From: DASWNP01 sp036399175
Lineage (GTDB): Bacteria > Acidobacteriota > Blastocatellia > Pyrinomonadales > Pyrinomonadaceae
Reading direction: 5' to 3'
DNA length: 64,000 bases
Assembly: GCA_036399175.1 (NCBI GenBank)
Contig: DASWNP010000011.1
Location: 13,970 to 77,969, forward strand
Below, piece after piece: positions 34,599-43,438 of the stretch (its first letter is position 1; every line of letters begins with the position of its first letter). Both the position numbers and the translations under genes were made by a program. The notes beneath the pieces are model-generated. The model saw only the letters and a program-made list of their open reading frames with translations, had not been told where the DNA came from and did no database searches.

Positions 34599-36491
34599 TC
34601 AGCTCAACTCTCCTACGGGCTGCAAGACCCGGCCTGTCGCCGCACCGGGCAGACGCTCGGAGCGGACGCTCGCGCCGAGAAAAACTTTCGCCCACGCGTC
34701 GAGCGCGACGAGCGTCCAGAGCAGGTCGGCGTGATTGGCCTCGCGCCGGTTGTGCTCCTCTATCAAACGCTCGATGCTCCCGCGCTTCATCACCTGCGAA
34801 GCCAGCGAGCTACTGTCGCGCAGGGCTTCGACCCTGTGCGAGAGCGCGCCGCCTCGGCGCAAAAACTGGTCGAGCGGCATCTCGAAGCCGACCTTGCGGC
34901 GGTCGATGATTTCGGAAGGCAGCCAGCGCGCGGCCATCTTCTTCAGAAGGCTCTTGCGCTCGCCGCCCGCCAGCTTGACGCTCGCCCTGAGCGCGTTAGC
35001 CCACTCGGCGAGATGATGGTCGAGATAAGGGACTCTCACTTCGACCCCCGCCGCCATACTCATCCTGTCCTGACGTTGCAGAAGCGGAGGGAGATACGTG
35101 CGCTGGTCGTAGACGAAAAGACCGCTCGTGTCCCCGGCGTTCCGAGGCCAGAGCGAGCGACGCTCGCGCAGGTAATCGCCGGACGCGGGCAGCAGATTTT
35201 TCAACTGCTCGTCCTCTAGGAACCGGCTCGCGCGCAGCATGTATTCGGGATGGACGACGCGCTTCAGGGTGGCGAGCTTGCCGATTGAAGGCGCGACGGC
35301 GCTCGCCAAAGCGAGGCCGGGCAGGCGTCTGAGGCCGTCTCTTCGCGCCGCAGCCGCGTAGCGCCCGTAGCCGCCGAACATCTCGTCCGCGCCCTCGCCC
35401 GAGAGCAGCACGGTGACGCCGACGCACTCTTTCGCTTCACGAAAGATGAGGTGCATCGGCACAGAGTTCGGATGTGTCAGAGGCTCGTCGTTCGCCCACG
35501 TCAAAGTGTCCAGCTCGCGCTCTATCTCTTCGGGCGTGACGACGATTTCGTGATGACGCGAGTCAATCTGTCTTGCTACCGCGCGCGCGAACGGGCGCTC
35601 GTCGAGCGCGGGGTCTTCAAAGCCGACGCAGAAGGTGTCGATTTGCCGCGCGGCGATACTGGCTGCGACCACCGAGACGAGACTCGAATCCAAGCCTCCG
35701 CTCGTGATAGTTCCCAATTCGACATCGCTGACCAGTCGCGCACGCACCGCGTCGGCCAGCAGGTCTCTCCCGCGCTCTATCACTTCTTCCGACAACGCTG
35801 TTTCGACGAACTCAACTTCCGGCGTCCAGTAGCGCCGCTCGCGTCGCCTTCCGTCTTCGAGAATCAGCATCGTTCCGGGCGCAACTTCGCGCACGCCCTC
35901 GAAGAGCGTCTCTTCACCCGCGATGCTTCTGAAGGCCAGATACTCGGCGAGGCGCGCGTGATTCAGAGCGCGCGGCACGGACTCGTCCGCGAAGAGAGCT
36001 TTTATCTCGGAGGCGAAAAGGAGACGCCCGCCCGCGCCCTCGGCGTAGTAGAGCGGCTTGACGCCGAAGCGGTCGCGCACGAGCAGGAAGCGTCGCGCCT
36101 CTGAGTCCCACAGCGCGAAGCCGAACATGCCGCGCAGGCGCGCGACGAAATCCAAGCCCCAATGCTCGTAAGCCTGAACGATGACCTCCGTATCGCTCGA
36201 CGTGTGAAACCTGCGACCCGCCGCCGTCAACTCTCCGCGCAGCTCACGGTAGTTGAAAATCTCTCCGTTGAAGACGACGCCGGTCGTGCCCGCCTCGTTG
36301 AACATCGGCTGCCAGCCGCCTTCGAGGTCGATGATGGCGAGGCGACGATGGCCGAGCACCGCGCCGCCGCCGTCCCAGAAGCCGTCGCCGTCGGGGCCCC
36401 GATGCTCGATGAGCTGCATCATCCGGCGCACCGTCGCGCGCTCGCGCGCCCCCATCTCTCCGAAACTATGTATGCCGCAGATTCCGCACAT
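34599..36491 (-). CDS. AsnB-like glutamine amidotransferase 3
   Basis: The protein has 630 residues from the ATG at 36489-36491, which places the essential Cys at position 2 (MCGICGIHSFG) and has an AAGGAA site; a longer frame upstream is not used. The glutaminase half has EHRGPDGDGF and VFNGEIFNYRELR. The synthetase PP-loop is TSGGLDSSLVSVVAA, a variant of the LSGGxDSS seen in the other three copies, and GEGADEMFGGYGRY follows. It is the most divergent of the four and may use a different acceptor. It is adjacent to the CapK-like ligase and AsnB-like 2. Confidence 0.9.
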   Translation of the reverse strand: MCGICGIHSFGEMGARERATVRRMMQLIEHRGPDGDGFWDGGGAVLGHRRLAIIDLEGGWQPMFNEAGTTGVVFNGEIFNYRELRGELTAAGRRFHTSSDTEVIVQAYEHWGLDFVARLRGMFGFALWDSEARRFLLVRDRFGVKPLYYAEGAGGRLLFASEIKALFADESVPRALNHARLAEYLAFRSIAGEETLFEGVREVAPGTMLILEDGRRRERRYWTPEVEFVETALSEEVIERGRDLLADAVRARLVSDVELGTITSGGLDSSLVSVVAASIAARQIDTFCVGFEDPALDERPFARAVARQIDSRHHEIVVTPEEIERELDTLTWANDEPLTHPNSVPMHLIFREAKECVGVTVLLSGEGADEMFGGYGRYAAAARRDGLRRLPGLALASAVAPSIGKLATLKRVVHPEYMLRASRFLEDEQLKNLLPASGDYLRERRSLWPRNAGDTSGLFVYDQRTYLPPLLQRQDRMSMAAGVEVRVPYLDHHLAEWANALRASVKLAGGERKSLLKKMAARWLPSEIIDRRKVGFEMPLDQFLRRGGALSHRVEALRDSSSLASQVMKRGSIERLIEEHNRREANHADLLWTLVALDAWAKVFLGASVRSERLPGAATGRVLQPVGELS

Positions 36492-36504
36492 AAACTGTTT
36501 CCTT

Positions 36505-37941
36505 CTACAACGCGGACGAGCCTTGTGAGACAGAAGACGACTTGACCGCAGACTCGGATGCAAGCAACAACTCCGGCGACGACGAAGCGGCGGCGCTCAC
36601 GTCCGAGCGGATGAAGCGATGCTTGCCTGCCGAAGAGAGCGGGATAGCTTCGACCTCTCGAACTTCGAGCGAGACTTCGCCCGGCGCAAGCGCCTCGACC
36701 TGTTCGCGCGCCGCGCGGACTGCCCTCGCCCGTTCAGAATCCTTCCCTCCGTCCGGCACGACGAGCAGCGTGATTGAGCCGGGCGCGGTCTGGTGAAACT
36801 GAAAATTCCTGATGCCCTCCGTGCCGTACATGAGGTGCGTGAAAAACTCGCCGTGAACCACTCGCCCGCCCGGCAGGATGAAATTGTCGCTGATGCGCGC
36901 CACCTTCAGGCTCATCAAAGGGAAGCCGCTTCCGCACTCGCACTCGCCCGCAAGGAGCCCGCCGCAGTCCTCGTTGCGATAGCGGACGAAAGGCATCGTG
37001 TAGTTCCAGAGCGACGTGACGAGAAACGGCGCTGCCTCTTCTTCGGACGCTCCTTCAGCATCGCTTTTATCAAGCTCCAGCACGACGAAATCGGCGTTGA
37101 CGTGCATGCGCCCACGCCTGCATTCGGCGGCGATGTTCTGCACTTCGCTGCTGCCGTAGCAATCGTAGACGTGGCAACCGAAGACGCGCGCGATAACCTC
37201 GCGCTGCTGCGGGTAGAGCTTCTCGGCAGTAGTGAAGACGCCTCGAAGCGGTGGAAGCCGTCGCCCCGTCTGCTCGATGTGTTCGGCGAAGCGCGCGATG
37301 GTCGAAGCGTAGCCGAGAGCGGCTGTCGGCTTCAAAGTGCGCCAGCGTTTGAGCCAGCGCTCCATCTCGTCCGCGCCGGAATGGAAGGGGTCGAACTGGT
37401 ACATGCGCCGAAGCTGCTGCCGAAGCTCGAACTCCCAGCGCGACATGCGGTCGAGCCGTTCGTTTCCGCCCCAGAAGAAAGCGACCATCTCGCCGGGTCG
37501 CCAGCCCGATTGCTGCATGTTGCGAAAAGTTCCGGCGTCGGAGGCGTCCATGTAGGCGCGTTCACGGTAGAAGGCGAGGGGCACGCCGGTCGAGCCGCCG
37601 CTAAAGTGCGGCTGCAAACTCTCGATGGGCACGTCGTCGCGCAGCATCTCGCGCCCGCGCTCGCGGATGATGTCTTTGGTGAGGACGGGCAGCGCGGCGA
37701 AGTCTTCGAGCGTGCGAATGTCACGGCTCTGGATGCCGAGCTTTCGGAACAGCTCGCGGTAGTAAGGCACGCGCGCCTCGGCGTGCGCCAGGAGCGCCGA
37801 GAGACGCCGCATCTGCCCGGCGCGCACCTCTTCGGGCGAGCGGCGCGGGGCGTCCTCGATTTCGCGCAGCACGTCGAGCGCACGCGAGCCGCGAAGCAGA
37901 AGCGCCGTTTTCAGTAGAAGCCCTCCGAACATTTCAGACAC
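36505..37941 (-). CDS. CapK/phenylacetate-CoA ligase-like adenylate-forming enzyme
   Basis: The 478-residue protein has a GTG start (37941) that overlaps the methyltransferase gene by 8 bases; an ATG three codons later is possible. It carries the adenylate-forming signature HFSGGSTGVPLAFYRER (about 120-136), DCYGSSEVQNIAAEC, VRYRNEDCGGL, and the C-terminal ARISDNFILPGGRVVHGEFF. CapK-like proteins occur in capsule and EPS loci and may activate an acyl or amino acid group for polymer decoration; the substrate is unknown. It lies between AsnB-like 3 and a methyltransferase. Confidence 0.85.
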   Translation of the reverse strand: MSEMFGGLLLKTALLLRGSRALDVLREIEDAPRRSPEEVRAGQMRRLSALLAHAEARVPYYRELFRKLGIQSRDIRTLEDFAALPVLTKDIIRERGREMLRDDVPIESLQPHFSGGSTGVPLAFYRERAYMDASDAGTFRNMQQSGWRPGEMVAFFWGGNERLDRMSRWEFELRQQLRRMYQFDPFHSGADEMERWLKRWRTLKPTAALGYASTIARFAEHIEQTGRRLPPLRGVFTTAEKLYPQQREVIARVFGCHVYDCYGSSEVQNIAAECRRGRMHVNADFVVLELDKSDAEGASEEEAAPFLVTSLWNYTMPFVRYRNEDCGGLLAGECECGSGFPLMSLKVARISDNFILPGGRVVHGEFFTHLMYGTEGIRNFQFHQTAPGSITLLVVPDGGKDSERARAVRAAREQVEALAPGEVSLEVREVEAIPLSSAGKHRFIRSDVSAAASSSPELLLASESAVKSSSVSQGSSAL

Positions 37942-38710
37942 TCGCGCCTTTCGTCTGGTAGACGGCCATGAGATACGGCGAGAACCACGCGTTCTCTCCT
38001 TCGGGCAGACTCTTCTTCAGGCGTTGCAGCAGGCTGTCGGTGCGCCACATCATCCGCAGGGGCAGCCAGGAGAGTTGATGCTCGCCGCCGACCCAGAAGG
38101 CATACTGCCCGCCGGCGTAGCGAGCTTCGACGAGTCGCGCGCCGTTGCGCTCGGCGGCGCGACGCAGGAACCTGAGATTCATAATCTTCGTGTTATGCAG
38201 GCGCAGGTTCTCCCGGTCGTAGAGCCAGTGGAGAAGCTTCTGGCCGCGCGCGAAGTTGGGCATCGTGATGACGACGTAGCCGCCGGGTCGTGCCATCTGA
38301 AAATGTCGGTCGGCAATCTCGTCTGCGTTCTCGAAGTGCTCGATGAAGCCGAAGGAGGCGACGATGTCGTAGAGCCTTTCGGGCTGCCAGGTGAGAAAAT
38401 CGGCGCGGTGAATCCTTCCGGTGCGGACGCCTTCGGCGCGCAGAAAATTCTCTATCTCGGCGGGGTCGGCGGCGTAGTCGATGCCGTGCGCTTCGTAGCC
38501 GAGACGCGCGCAGAACTCGGCGAGGATGCCGCCGGGCGCGCAGCCGACCTCGAAGAAGCTTTGGCCGGGCGTGCGCGGCAGGTGCTTCGCCACGTCGTCG
38601 AACAGCTCGAAGCCCCGACGCGCCGACGCGCCTTCCCACTGCGTCCGCCAGTAGTCCTGCGACGTAAGGGTCGCCGCCTCCTTCTGCTCCATCAGTTCTT
38701 CTCGCATCAT
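37934..38710 (-). CDS. Class I SAM-dependent methyltransferase
   Basis: The protein has up to 258 residues. The ATG at 38692 (MEQKEAATL) has the better GAGAAGA ribosome site, while an ATG pair at 38707-38710 is also open. The SAM motif I is FFEVGCAPGGILAEFCARLG (about 50-70), followed by GIDYAADP and IVASFGFIEHFEN, then FQMARPGGYVVITMPNF. It is probably a sugar or polymer O-methyltransferase given the cluster. Capping methylation would suit the Wzt recognition domain nearby (inference). Confidence 0.82.
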   Translation of the reverse strand: MMREELMEQKEAATLTSQDYWRTQWEGASARRGFELFDDVAKHLPRTPGQSFFEVGCAPGGILAEFCARLGYEAHGIDYAADPAEIENFLRAEGVRTGRIHRADFLTWQPERLYDIVASFGFIEHFENADEIADRHFQMARPGGYVVITMPNFARGQKLLHWLYDRENLRLHNTKIMNLRFLRRAAERNGARLVEARYAGGQYAFWVGGEHQLSWLPLRMMWRTDSLLQRLKKSLPEGENAWFSPYLMAVYQTKGASV

Positions 38711-38808
38711 TCGGTTTCGGTCTCGTCTCTTTCTGACTCTCGCTCGTTCGTCGCTTTGTCGTTTCGGTCGGGTAGCAGCTTACAGTTTGACGGTCGTCGT
38801 CTATCGTC

Positions 38809-40218
38809 TCAACGCTTGAGTGTCACACGCTTGATTGCATCTCCGCGCTCGCCGGAGAGCCCGGCGGGACGCAGAAGGATTTTCAGGAGATGCGCGAGGC
38901 GCGCGGGGCGCGCGTAGATAGTCGGGCAGGTGACGAAGGAGAGGCGCGCGGCGGCGGCGGCCAACGCCCGCTCGCCTTGCCCCGCGAGCTTTCTCGAAGT
39001 CTCGTACTGCCGGACGCCCGCCGTCCAGCGCCGCTCGACGTAATCGTCCCAATCGAGAAGCGGCGCGAGCCAGAGACGCGCGTGTGTGCGCGCGCTTCGC
39101 CTGCTTCTCGCTTCGAGAGCTTCGCCGTAGATGCGCGTGTAGTCGCGCGCCATGCGCCGGAGGCTGAACTGTTCGTGCGCGAAGCGCGCACACGCTTCGC
39201 GTCGCTCGCGCATCGCTTCTCGGTCGCCGAGCGTGTCGAGCAGAAGTTTTGCGAGTTGGTCGGCTTCCAGTCCGAAAGGATAGAGCAGGCCGCCGTGTTC
39301 CGGCCTGACTACTTCATTGACGCCGCGCACGTCCGAGCCGACGACGGGACAGCCGCAAGCCTGCGCTTCGATGAGAGCCATCGGCAGACCTTCGCGCACC
39401 GATGTCGAAAGCACACAGCCGCCGCTCGTGGCCACCGCGCGGAAGAAGGCGGGCAGCTTCTCTTTCGTGACCGCGCCCCACACTTCGGCGAGAGGGCGCA
39501 GAGTGCGCGCCGCATCGGGCGCGACCGCTTCGACTTCTGCGAAGCCCGTCGGGTCGGCTATCCAGATTCTTACGCCCGCCGCCCGAAGTGCAGGCGCGAC
39601 GGCGGCGAGACGGTCGATGCGCTTGTGAACCATGTCGTTGGCGCGTCCGACCCATGCGACGATAGGGGCGGAGGCCGAAGGCGCATCGAAGATGCCGGGC
39701 GCGGAAGCTTCAGTTGCGTTGTTTGATGAAGTGAATGCTATGGAAGCGTCGGCGTCAGTCGCCGAAGCGTCGGCGACGGGCTTGAAGAGGTTGGTGTCGA
39801 TGCCGTTCAGGACGGTTTGAACGGGGAGGTCTGTATATCGCGTCTGCTCGTCGGCCTGCCACTGAGAACAGCAGACGAGGGCGTCGCAGTTGGTCGAGTT
39901 CCAGCCGCGCACGACCATGCCGTGAGCGGTGATGACGAGTCGTGCGCCGCAGGTGCGAACAGCCGCGATGCCGTTTCGCCAATCGCTGCTGTTGGCGTGA
40001 ACGATGTCGAAGCCGCGCTCGCGCACGAGCTTCATGCAGTCGGAGAGGTCGCCGAAGTGTGCGACGCTTCCCGCCGGAAGCTGCTCGGCCATCGGGCCGC
40101 GCTCGAAGAAGAAGAACTCGCACTGATGCCCCGCCGCGCGCAGCTCTTCCCAAAGGCCGACCATAAAGGCTTCGACCCCTCCAATCTGACACCACTCGTA
40201 GGCCAGAAGTATCTTCAT
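38809..40218 (-). CDS. Glycosyltransferase family 4 (GT-B fold)
   Basis: This 469-residue protein has an N-terminal acceptor region (MKILLAYEWCQIGGVEAFMVGL, IVHANSSDW, LVITAHGM, ALVCCSQWQ). The C-terminal GT4 domain has IVAWVGRANDMVHKRIDRL, a loop (EAVAPDAARTLRPLAEVWG) and ALIEAQACGCPVVGSDVRGVNEVV. About 100 residues after the GT4 core are Arg/Ala-rich and of unknown role. It is a predicted retaining sugar transferase and lies just downstream of the Wzt gene (10-base gap). Confidence 0.85.
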   Translation of the reverse strand: MKILLAYEWCQIGGVEAFMVGLWEELRAAGHQCEFFFFERGPMAEQLPAGSVAHFGDLSDCMKLVRERGFDIVHANSSDWRNGIAAVRTCGARLVITAHGMVVRGWNSTNCDALVCCSQWQADEQTRYTDLPVQTVLNGIDTNLFKPVADASATDADASIAFTSSNNATEASAPGIFDAPSASAPIVAWVGRANDMVHKRIDRLAAVAPALRAAGVRIWIADPTGFAEVEAVAPDAARTLRPLAEVWGAVTKEKLPAFFRAVATSGGCVLSTSVREGLPMALIEAQACGCPVVGSDVRGVNEVVRPEHGGLLYPFGLEADQLAKLLLDTLGDREAMRERREACARFAHEQFSLRRMARDYTRIYGEALEARSRRSARTHARLWLAPLLDWDDYVERRWTAGVRQYETSRKLAGQGERALAAAAARLSFVTCPTIYARPARLAHLLKILLRPAGLSGERGDAIKRVTLKR

Positions 40219-40228
40219 CGCACGGGGC

Positions 40229-41491
40229 TCAGCGCCGCCAGGCTATCTCCTCTTCGTGTGCGGCGCGGAGGCTGCCAAGTCGCTCGTCGAGCACGCGCCA
40301 TTCGTGATGGCCGTAGAAGCTTCCGCGCACGACCTTGCCGGGGTCGACGCGAATCGTCGCGCAGCGCGCCTGCCAATCGACGCCGTTTCCGGCGGGCGCG
40401 CCGCGCCGCTTGATAACTACGTCGATGTAATAAACGTCGGGCAGAAGTCCTAAGCCCGGCGTGTGAAACTCGATTGCGCCGTCGCCCGTTTCGAGGTCAA
40501 CGCGGGCGTCGCCGTATTCGGTCGTGAACTGGCAGTGCATCTGCCCGTCGGGCGAGTAGAAGAAAAGCTCGAAGACGACATCCCTGACCGGCTCGCGCGA
40601 CGTGTAGCCGATGCGCGCCGCGAAGGGTCGCCCCGTGTGAAAGACCGACGACTCTTCGCCCGTCTCGTCGTGGAACGAGAGCGTACTCACCTCTGCCTCT
40701 TTCGTCATCCCTGAGCCTTCGGGCGTCGAAGAGACGAACTTCGTCGTCATTCTCTGGTATTCGCCAATCACTTCGGCAGGCGAGCCGTCGCCGACGAGCG
40801 TGCCTTTGTGCATGAGCAGCACGCGGTCGCAGAGGCGTTCGACGGCGAGCAGGTCGTGCGAGATGAAGACGATGGTCGTGCCCGCCTGCTTCAGCTCCGC
40901 GATGCGCCCGAGACACTTCTCCTGAAAGGAGGCGTCGCCGACGGCGAGCACTTCGTCGAGCAGAAGGATGTCGGGCTCAAGATGAGCAGCGATGGAAAAG
41001 CCGAGCCTGACGTACATCCCTGACGAGTAGCGTTTGACGGGAACGTCTAAAAACTCGCGCAGGCCGGCGAAGTCAACGATGCTGTCGAGCTTCTCGGAAA
41101 TCTCGCGCCGACGCATGCCGAGAATCGCGCCGCAGAGATAGACGTTCTCTCGCCCCGTCAGCTCAGGATGAAAGCCCGAGCCGACTTCGATGAGCGCCGA
41201 GAGACGCCCTCGAATGGTTATCTCGCCTGCCGTCGGAGTCGTGATGTTCGAGAGCATCTTGAGAATCGTGCTCTTGCCCGCGCCGTTGTGGCCGATGATG
41301 CCGACGGCTTCGCCGCGCCTGACCTCGAAGCTCACGTCGCTGACGGCGTAGAAGTCGTGCTTGCGGCGCGGGCGCAAGTGTCGCAGACGGCGCGCGACGG
41401 CGCTCTGCTGCGTTTGCCCGTCGCCCTCCGCCGACTCCTCGCGCCGGATGCGATACCTCTTCGAGACTCGGTCGAACTTGAGATCAATCAT
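40229..41491 (-). CDS. wzt: ABC transporter ATP-binding protein Wzt with C-terminal glycan-binding domain
   Basis: This 420-residue cytoplasmic ATPase partners the Wzm permease in exporting lipid-linked polysaccharide. Walker A is GHNGAGKST (67-75), the signature is YSSGMYVRLGFS with the Wzt-type Y-S-S-G start, Walker B is DILLLDEVLAVGD, and the H-loop is VFISHD. After about residue 245 a Wzt_C beta-sandwich domain follows (FHTGRPFAARIGYTS, LFFYSPDGQ, LLPDVYYIDVVI), known in other systems to recognise the modified non-reducing end of the polymer. Two methyltransferases nearby could make such a cap. Confidence 0.93.
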   Translation of the reverse strand: MIDLKFDRVSKRYRIRREESAEGDGQTQQSAVARRLRHLRPRRKHDFYAVSDVSFEVRRGEAVGIIGHNGAGKSTILKMLSNITTPTAGEITIRGRLSALIEVGSGFHPELTGRENVYLCGAILGMRRREISEKLDSIVDFAGLREFLDVPVKRYSSGMYVRLGFSIAAHLEPDILLLDEVLAVGDASFQEKCLGRIAELKQAGTTIVFISHDLLAVERLCDRVLLMHKGTLVGDGSPAEVIGEYQRMTTKFVSSTPEGSGMTKEAEVSTLSFHDETGEESSVFHTGRPFAARIGYTSREPVRDVVFELFFYSPDGQMHCQFTTEYGDARVDLETGDGAIEFHTPGLGLLPDVYYIDVVIKRRGAPAGNGVDWQARCATIRVDPGKVVRGSFYGHHEWRVLDERLGSLRAAHEEEIAWRR

Positions 41492-41539
41492 AGCGATTCT
41501 CAGTCGTCTTCCACGCGCGCGCCTTCGTGCCTGCCGCGC

Positions 41540-42442
41540 CTAAACGATGTCGGCGATGGTTGCCTCCACATGCTTGAAGTAGACGTAAGACGCGGCGAGC
41601 AGCACGAGGGCGACGCCCGCCGAAAGGCCGAGCGAAGCGAAGTCGGGCGGCGCTGCTTCCAGCAGTACGCGCCGGAAATTCTCGATGATGCCGGCCATCG
41701 GGTTCAACTGGTAGAGCGGACGAAAGCGCGCGGGCACGGCGGCGAGCGGGTAGACGACCGGCGTCGCAAACATCCAGAGCTGAAGCAGGAGCGGCATCGC
41801 GACGCCGATGTCGCGGAAGCGAACCTGTGTGGCCGAGAAGAAGAAGGCGCTGGCCGTCGCAAAGCAGGTCAGCACGAGCATGATGGGCACGAGGTAGAGC
41901 GCATGTAAGCTCGGCGCGACGGCATGATAAATCATCATCAGGGCGAGCACGCAGGCGGCGATGAGGAAATCGAAGAGCGCGGCGAAGACGTAAGTCAGAG
42001 GCAGAATCTCGCGCGGGAAGTAAACCTTCGTGATGAGCTGCGAATGGCTGACGAGACCGCTCGTCGCGTTCGTCAGCGACGTGGAGAAGTAAGTCCAGGG
42101 CAGAAGTCCCGCGAAGGCGAAGAGCGTGTAAGGCAGTCTTCCGGTCTCGACTTTGGCGATGACCGAGAAGATGACCGTGTAGATGAGCATCAGCGCGAGC
42201 GGTTGAAGCACCGCCCACGAGACGCCGAGCAAGGATTGCTTGTAGCGCACCTTGATGCGATGGACGCTCAAAGTGTAGAGCAGGTCTCGGTAGCGCCAGA
42301 GCTTTCGGAGGTCGCCCGCCAGGCCCTTGAGCGAGATGGAGGGCGGACGAATGACGGTCGTGCGACGCGGCGACGCCGTAGCGTCGTCCTCCTGCGCGCC
42401 GAGAGCCGTCTCGATAGAACCTGTCGAAGTGTTACTGACCAT
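41540..42442 (-). CDS. wzm: ABC-2 polysaccharide export permease Wzm
   Basis: This 300-residue inner-membrane protein has six hydrophobic helices after a cytoplasmic N-terminus of about 75 residues. Family features include YRDLLYTLSVHRIKVRYKQSLLGVSWAVLQPL before the first helix, LLPWTYFSTSLTNATSGLVSHSQLITKVYFPREILP, FRDIGVAMPLLLQLWMFATPVVYPL and LNPMAGIIENFR. It forms the channel with the Wzt ATPase, whose gene follows 48 bases later. Confidence 0.94.
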   Translation of the reverse strand: MVSNTSTGSIETALGAQEDDATASPRRTTVIRPPSISLKGLAGDLRKLWRYRDLLYTLSVHRIKVRYKQSLLGVSWAVLQPLALMLIYTVIFSVIAKVETGRLPYTLFAFAGLLPWTYFSTSLTNATSGLVSHSQLITKVYFPREILPLTYVFAALFDFLIAACVLALMMIYHAVAPSLHALYLVPIMLVLTCFATASAFFFSATQVRFRDIGVAMPLLLQLWMFATPVVYPLAAVPARFRPLYQLNPMAGIIENFRRVLLEAAPPDFASLGLSAGVALVLLAASYVYFKHVEATIADIV

Positions 42443-42457
42443 AACTCGTGTTTCGCT

Positions 42458-43438
42458 TCAGGCCGCGTCTTCCACCTTCAAAATCTGCGCCGGCTGCGCG
42501 CCCTTCTTTCGCTCGTAGAAATGCTTCCCGTAAAAGAAGCCCGCCAAATCCCACACGGCCAGCTCGTTTGAGAAAAGCTCGGACTGACGGCGCGTTCCCT
42601 TCAGCATCCCTCCCAACATCTTTATCAGGCGGCGCGCCGCGCGCCCGTAGAGATAACGCGGCACGCCTGCGAGATAGGCCACCTGTTCGCGCCGCGTGCG
42701 GTCGAGCATCCCGCTTGAGACGCCGCGCCAGAAACACCATCGCCGATAATAACGCTTCGTCAGCCTCTCGGGCGGGACGAAATGATAGATAATCAAATCA
42801 GGTCGGTAGAAGCCGCGCGCGCCTGCGGCGACGAGACGACGATACATGTCTTCGTCTTCGCCGCACAGCATCCCTTCGCCGATGCGCCCGACCTCGGTCG
42901 AGAACTCGCCGACTTTGCGCAGAGCGGCGCGTGAGATGACTGCGTTTCCGCCCATCAGGATGCCGGGGAAACTCTCGCCGTAGGGCACAATCTGCGAGCC
43001 GCAATCTACCTTCCCTATCACCGCCGGATAATCTTCCGGCAGCCAGTCGGGAATCTCCGCGCCCCAGCGCGGAACATAAGGGCCGCCGATGAAATCGACG
43101 CCGCCCGCAGCGAAAGCCTCTCGCACGATGACGAGCCAGCGCGAATCAACTTCCTCGTCGTCGTCGATGATGCCGACGAGGTCGCCGCTCGTCGAAGCAA
43201 TGCCGGAGTTGAGCGCGTGCGACTTTCCCTGTCGCCCCTCGAAAAGATAGCTCAAGCGCCCGCCTGACTTCGCTCGCAACTCTTCGACCAGCGCACGAGT
43301 CCCGTCCGTCGAGTTGTTATCGACGACCCTAATCGAGACCTCCAACCCTTCCGGCACTTCTGCCGCGAGCAGGCTCTCGACCGCGCGCCGCAAAAGCGCC
43401 TGTCGATTATAGGTCGGGATGAGCACGTCGAGCCGCAT
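42458..43438 (-). CDS. Glycosyltransferase family 2
   Basis: This 326-residue GT-A enzyme begins MRLDVLIPTYNRQALLRRAVESLL, with VVDNNSTDGT, GKSHALNSGIASTSGDLVGIIDDDEE (the DXD-type metal site), FIGGPYVPRWGAE and CGEDEDMYRRL. The C-terminal third is basic and has no strong membrane helix. It is a predicted inverting transferase for repeat-unit or chain extension. The ATG overlaps the stop of the upstream GT2 gene (TGATG). Confidence 0.88.
   Translation of the reverse strand: MRLDVLIPTYNRQALLRRAVESLLAAEVPEGLEVSIRVVDNNSTDGTRALVEELRAKSGGRLSYLFEGRQGKSHALNSGIASTSGDLVGIIDDDEEVDSRWLVIVREAFAAGGVDFIGGPYVPRWGAEIPDWLPEDYPAVIGKVDCGSQIVPYGESFPGILMGGNAVISRAALRKVGEFSTEVGRIGEGMLCGEDEDMYRRLVAAGARGFYRPDLIIYHFVPPERLTKRYYRRWCFWRGVSSGMLDRTRREQVAYLAGVPRYLYGRAARRLIKMLGGMLKGTRRQSELFSNELAVWDLAGFFYGKHFYERKKGAQPAQILKVEDAA

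Noticed and set aside
38788..38811. Another heptad element after the GT4 gene at 38809
   Set aside because: Only about two degenerate GACGATA-like units follow the stop and no second arm is seen. It may be a remnant but is too short to call.
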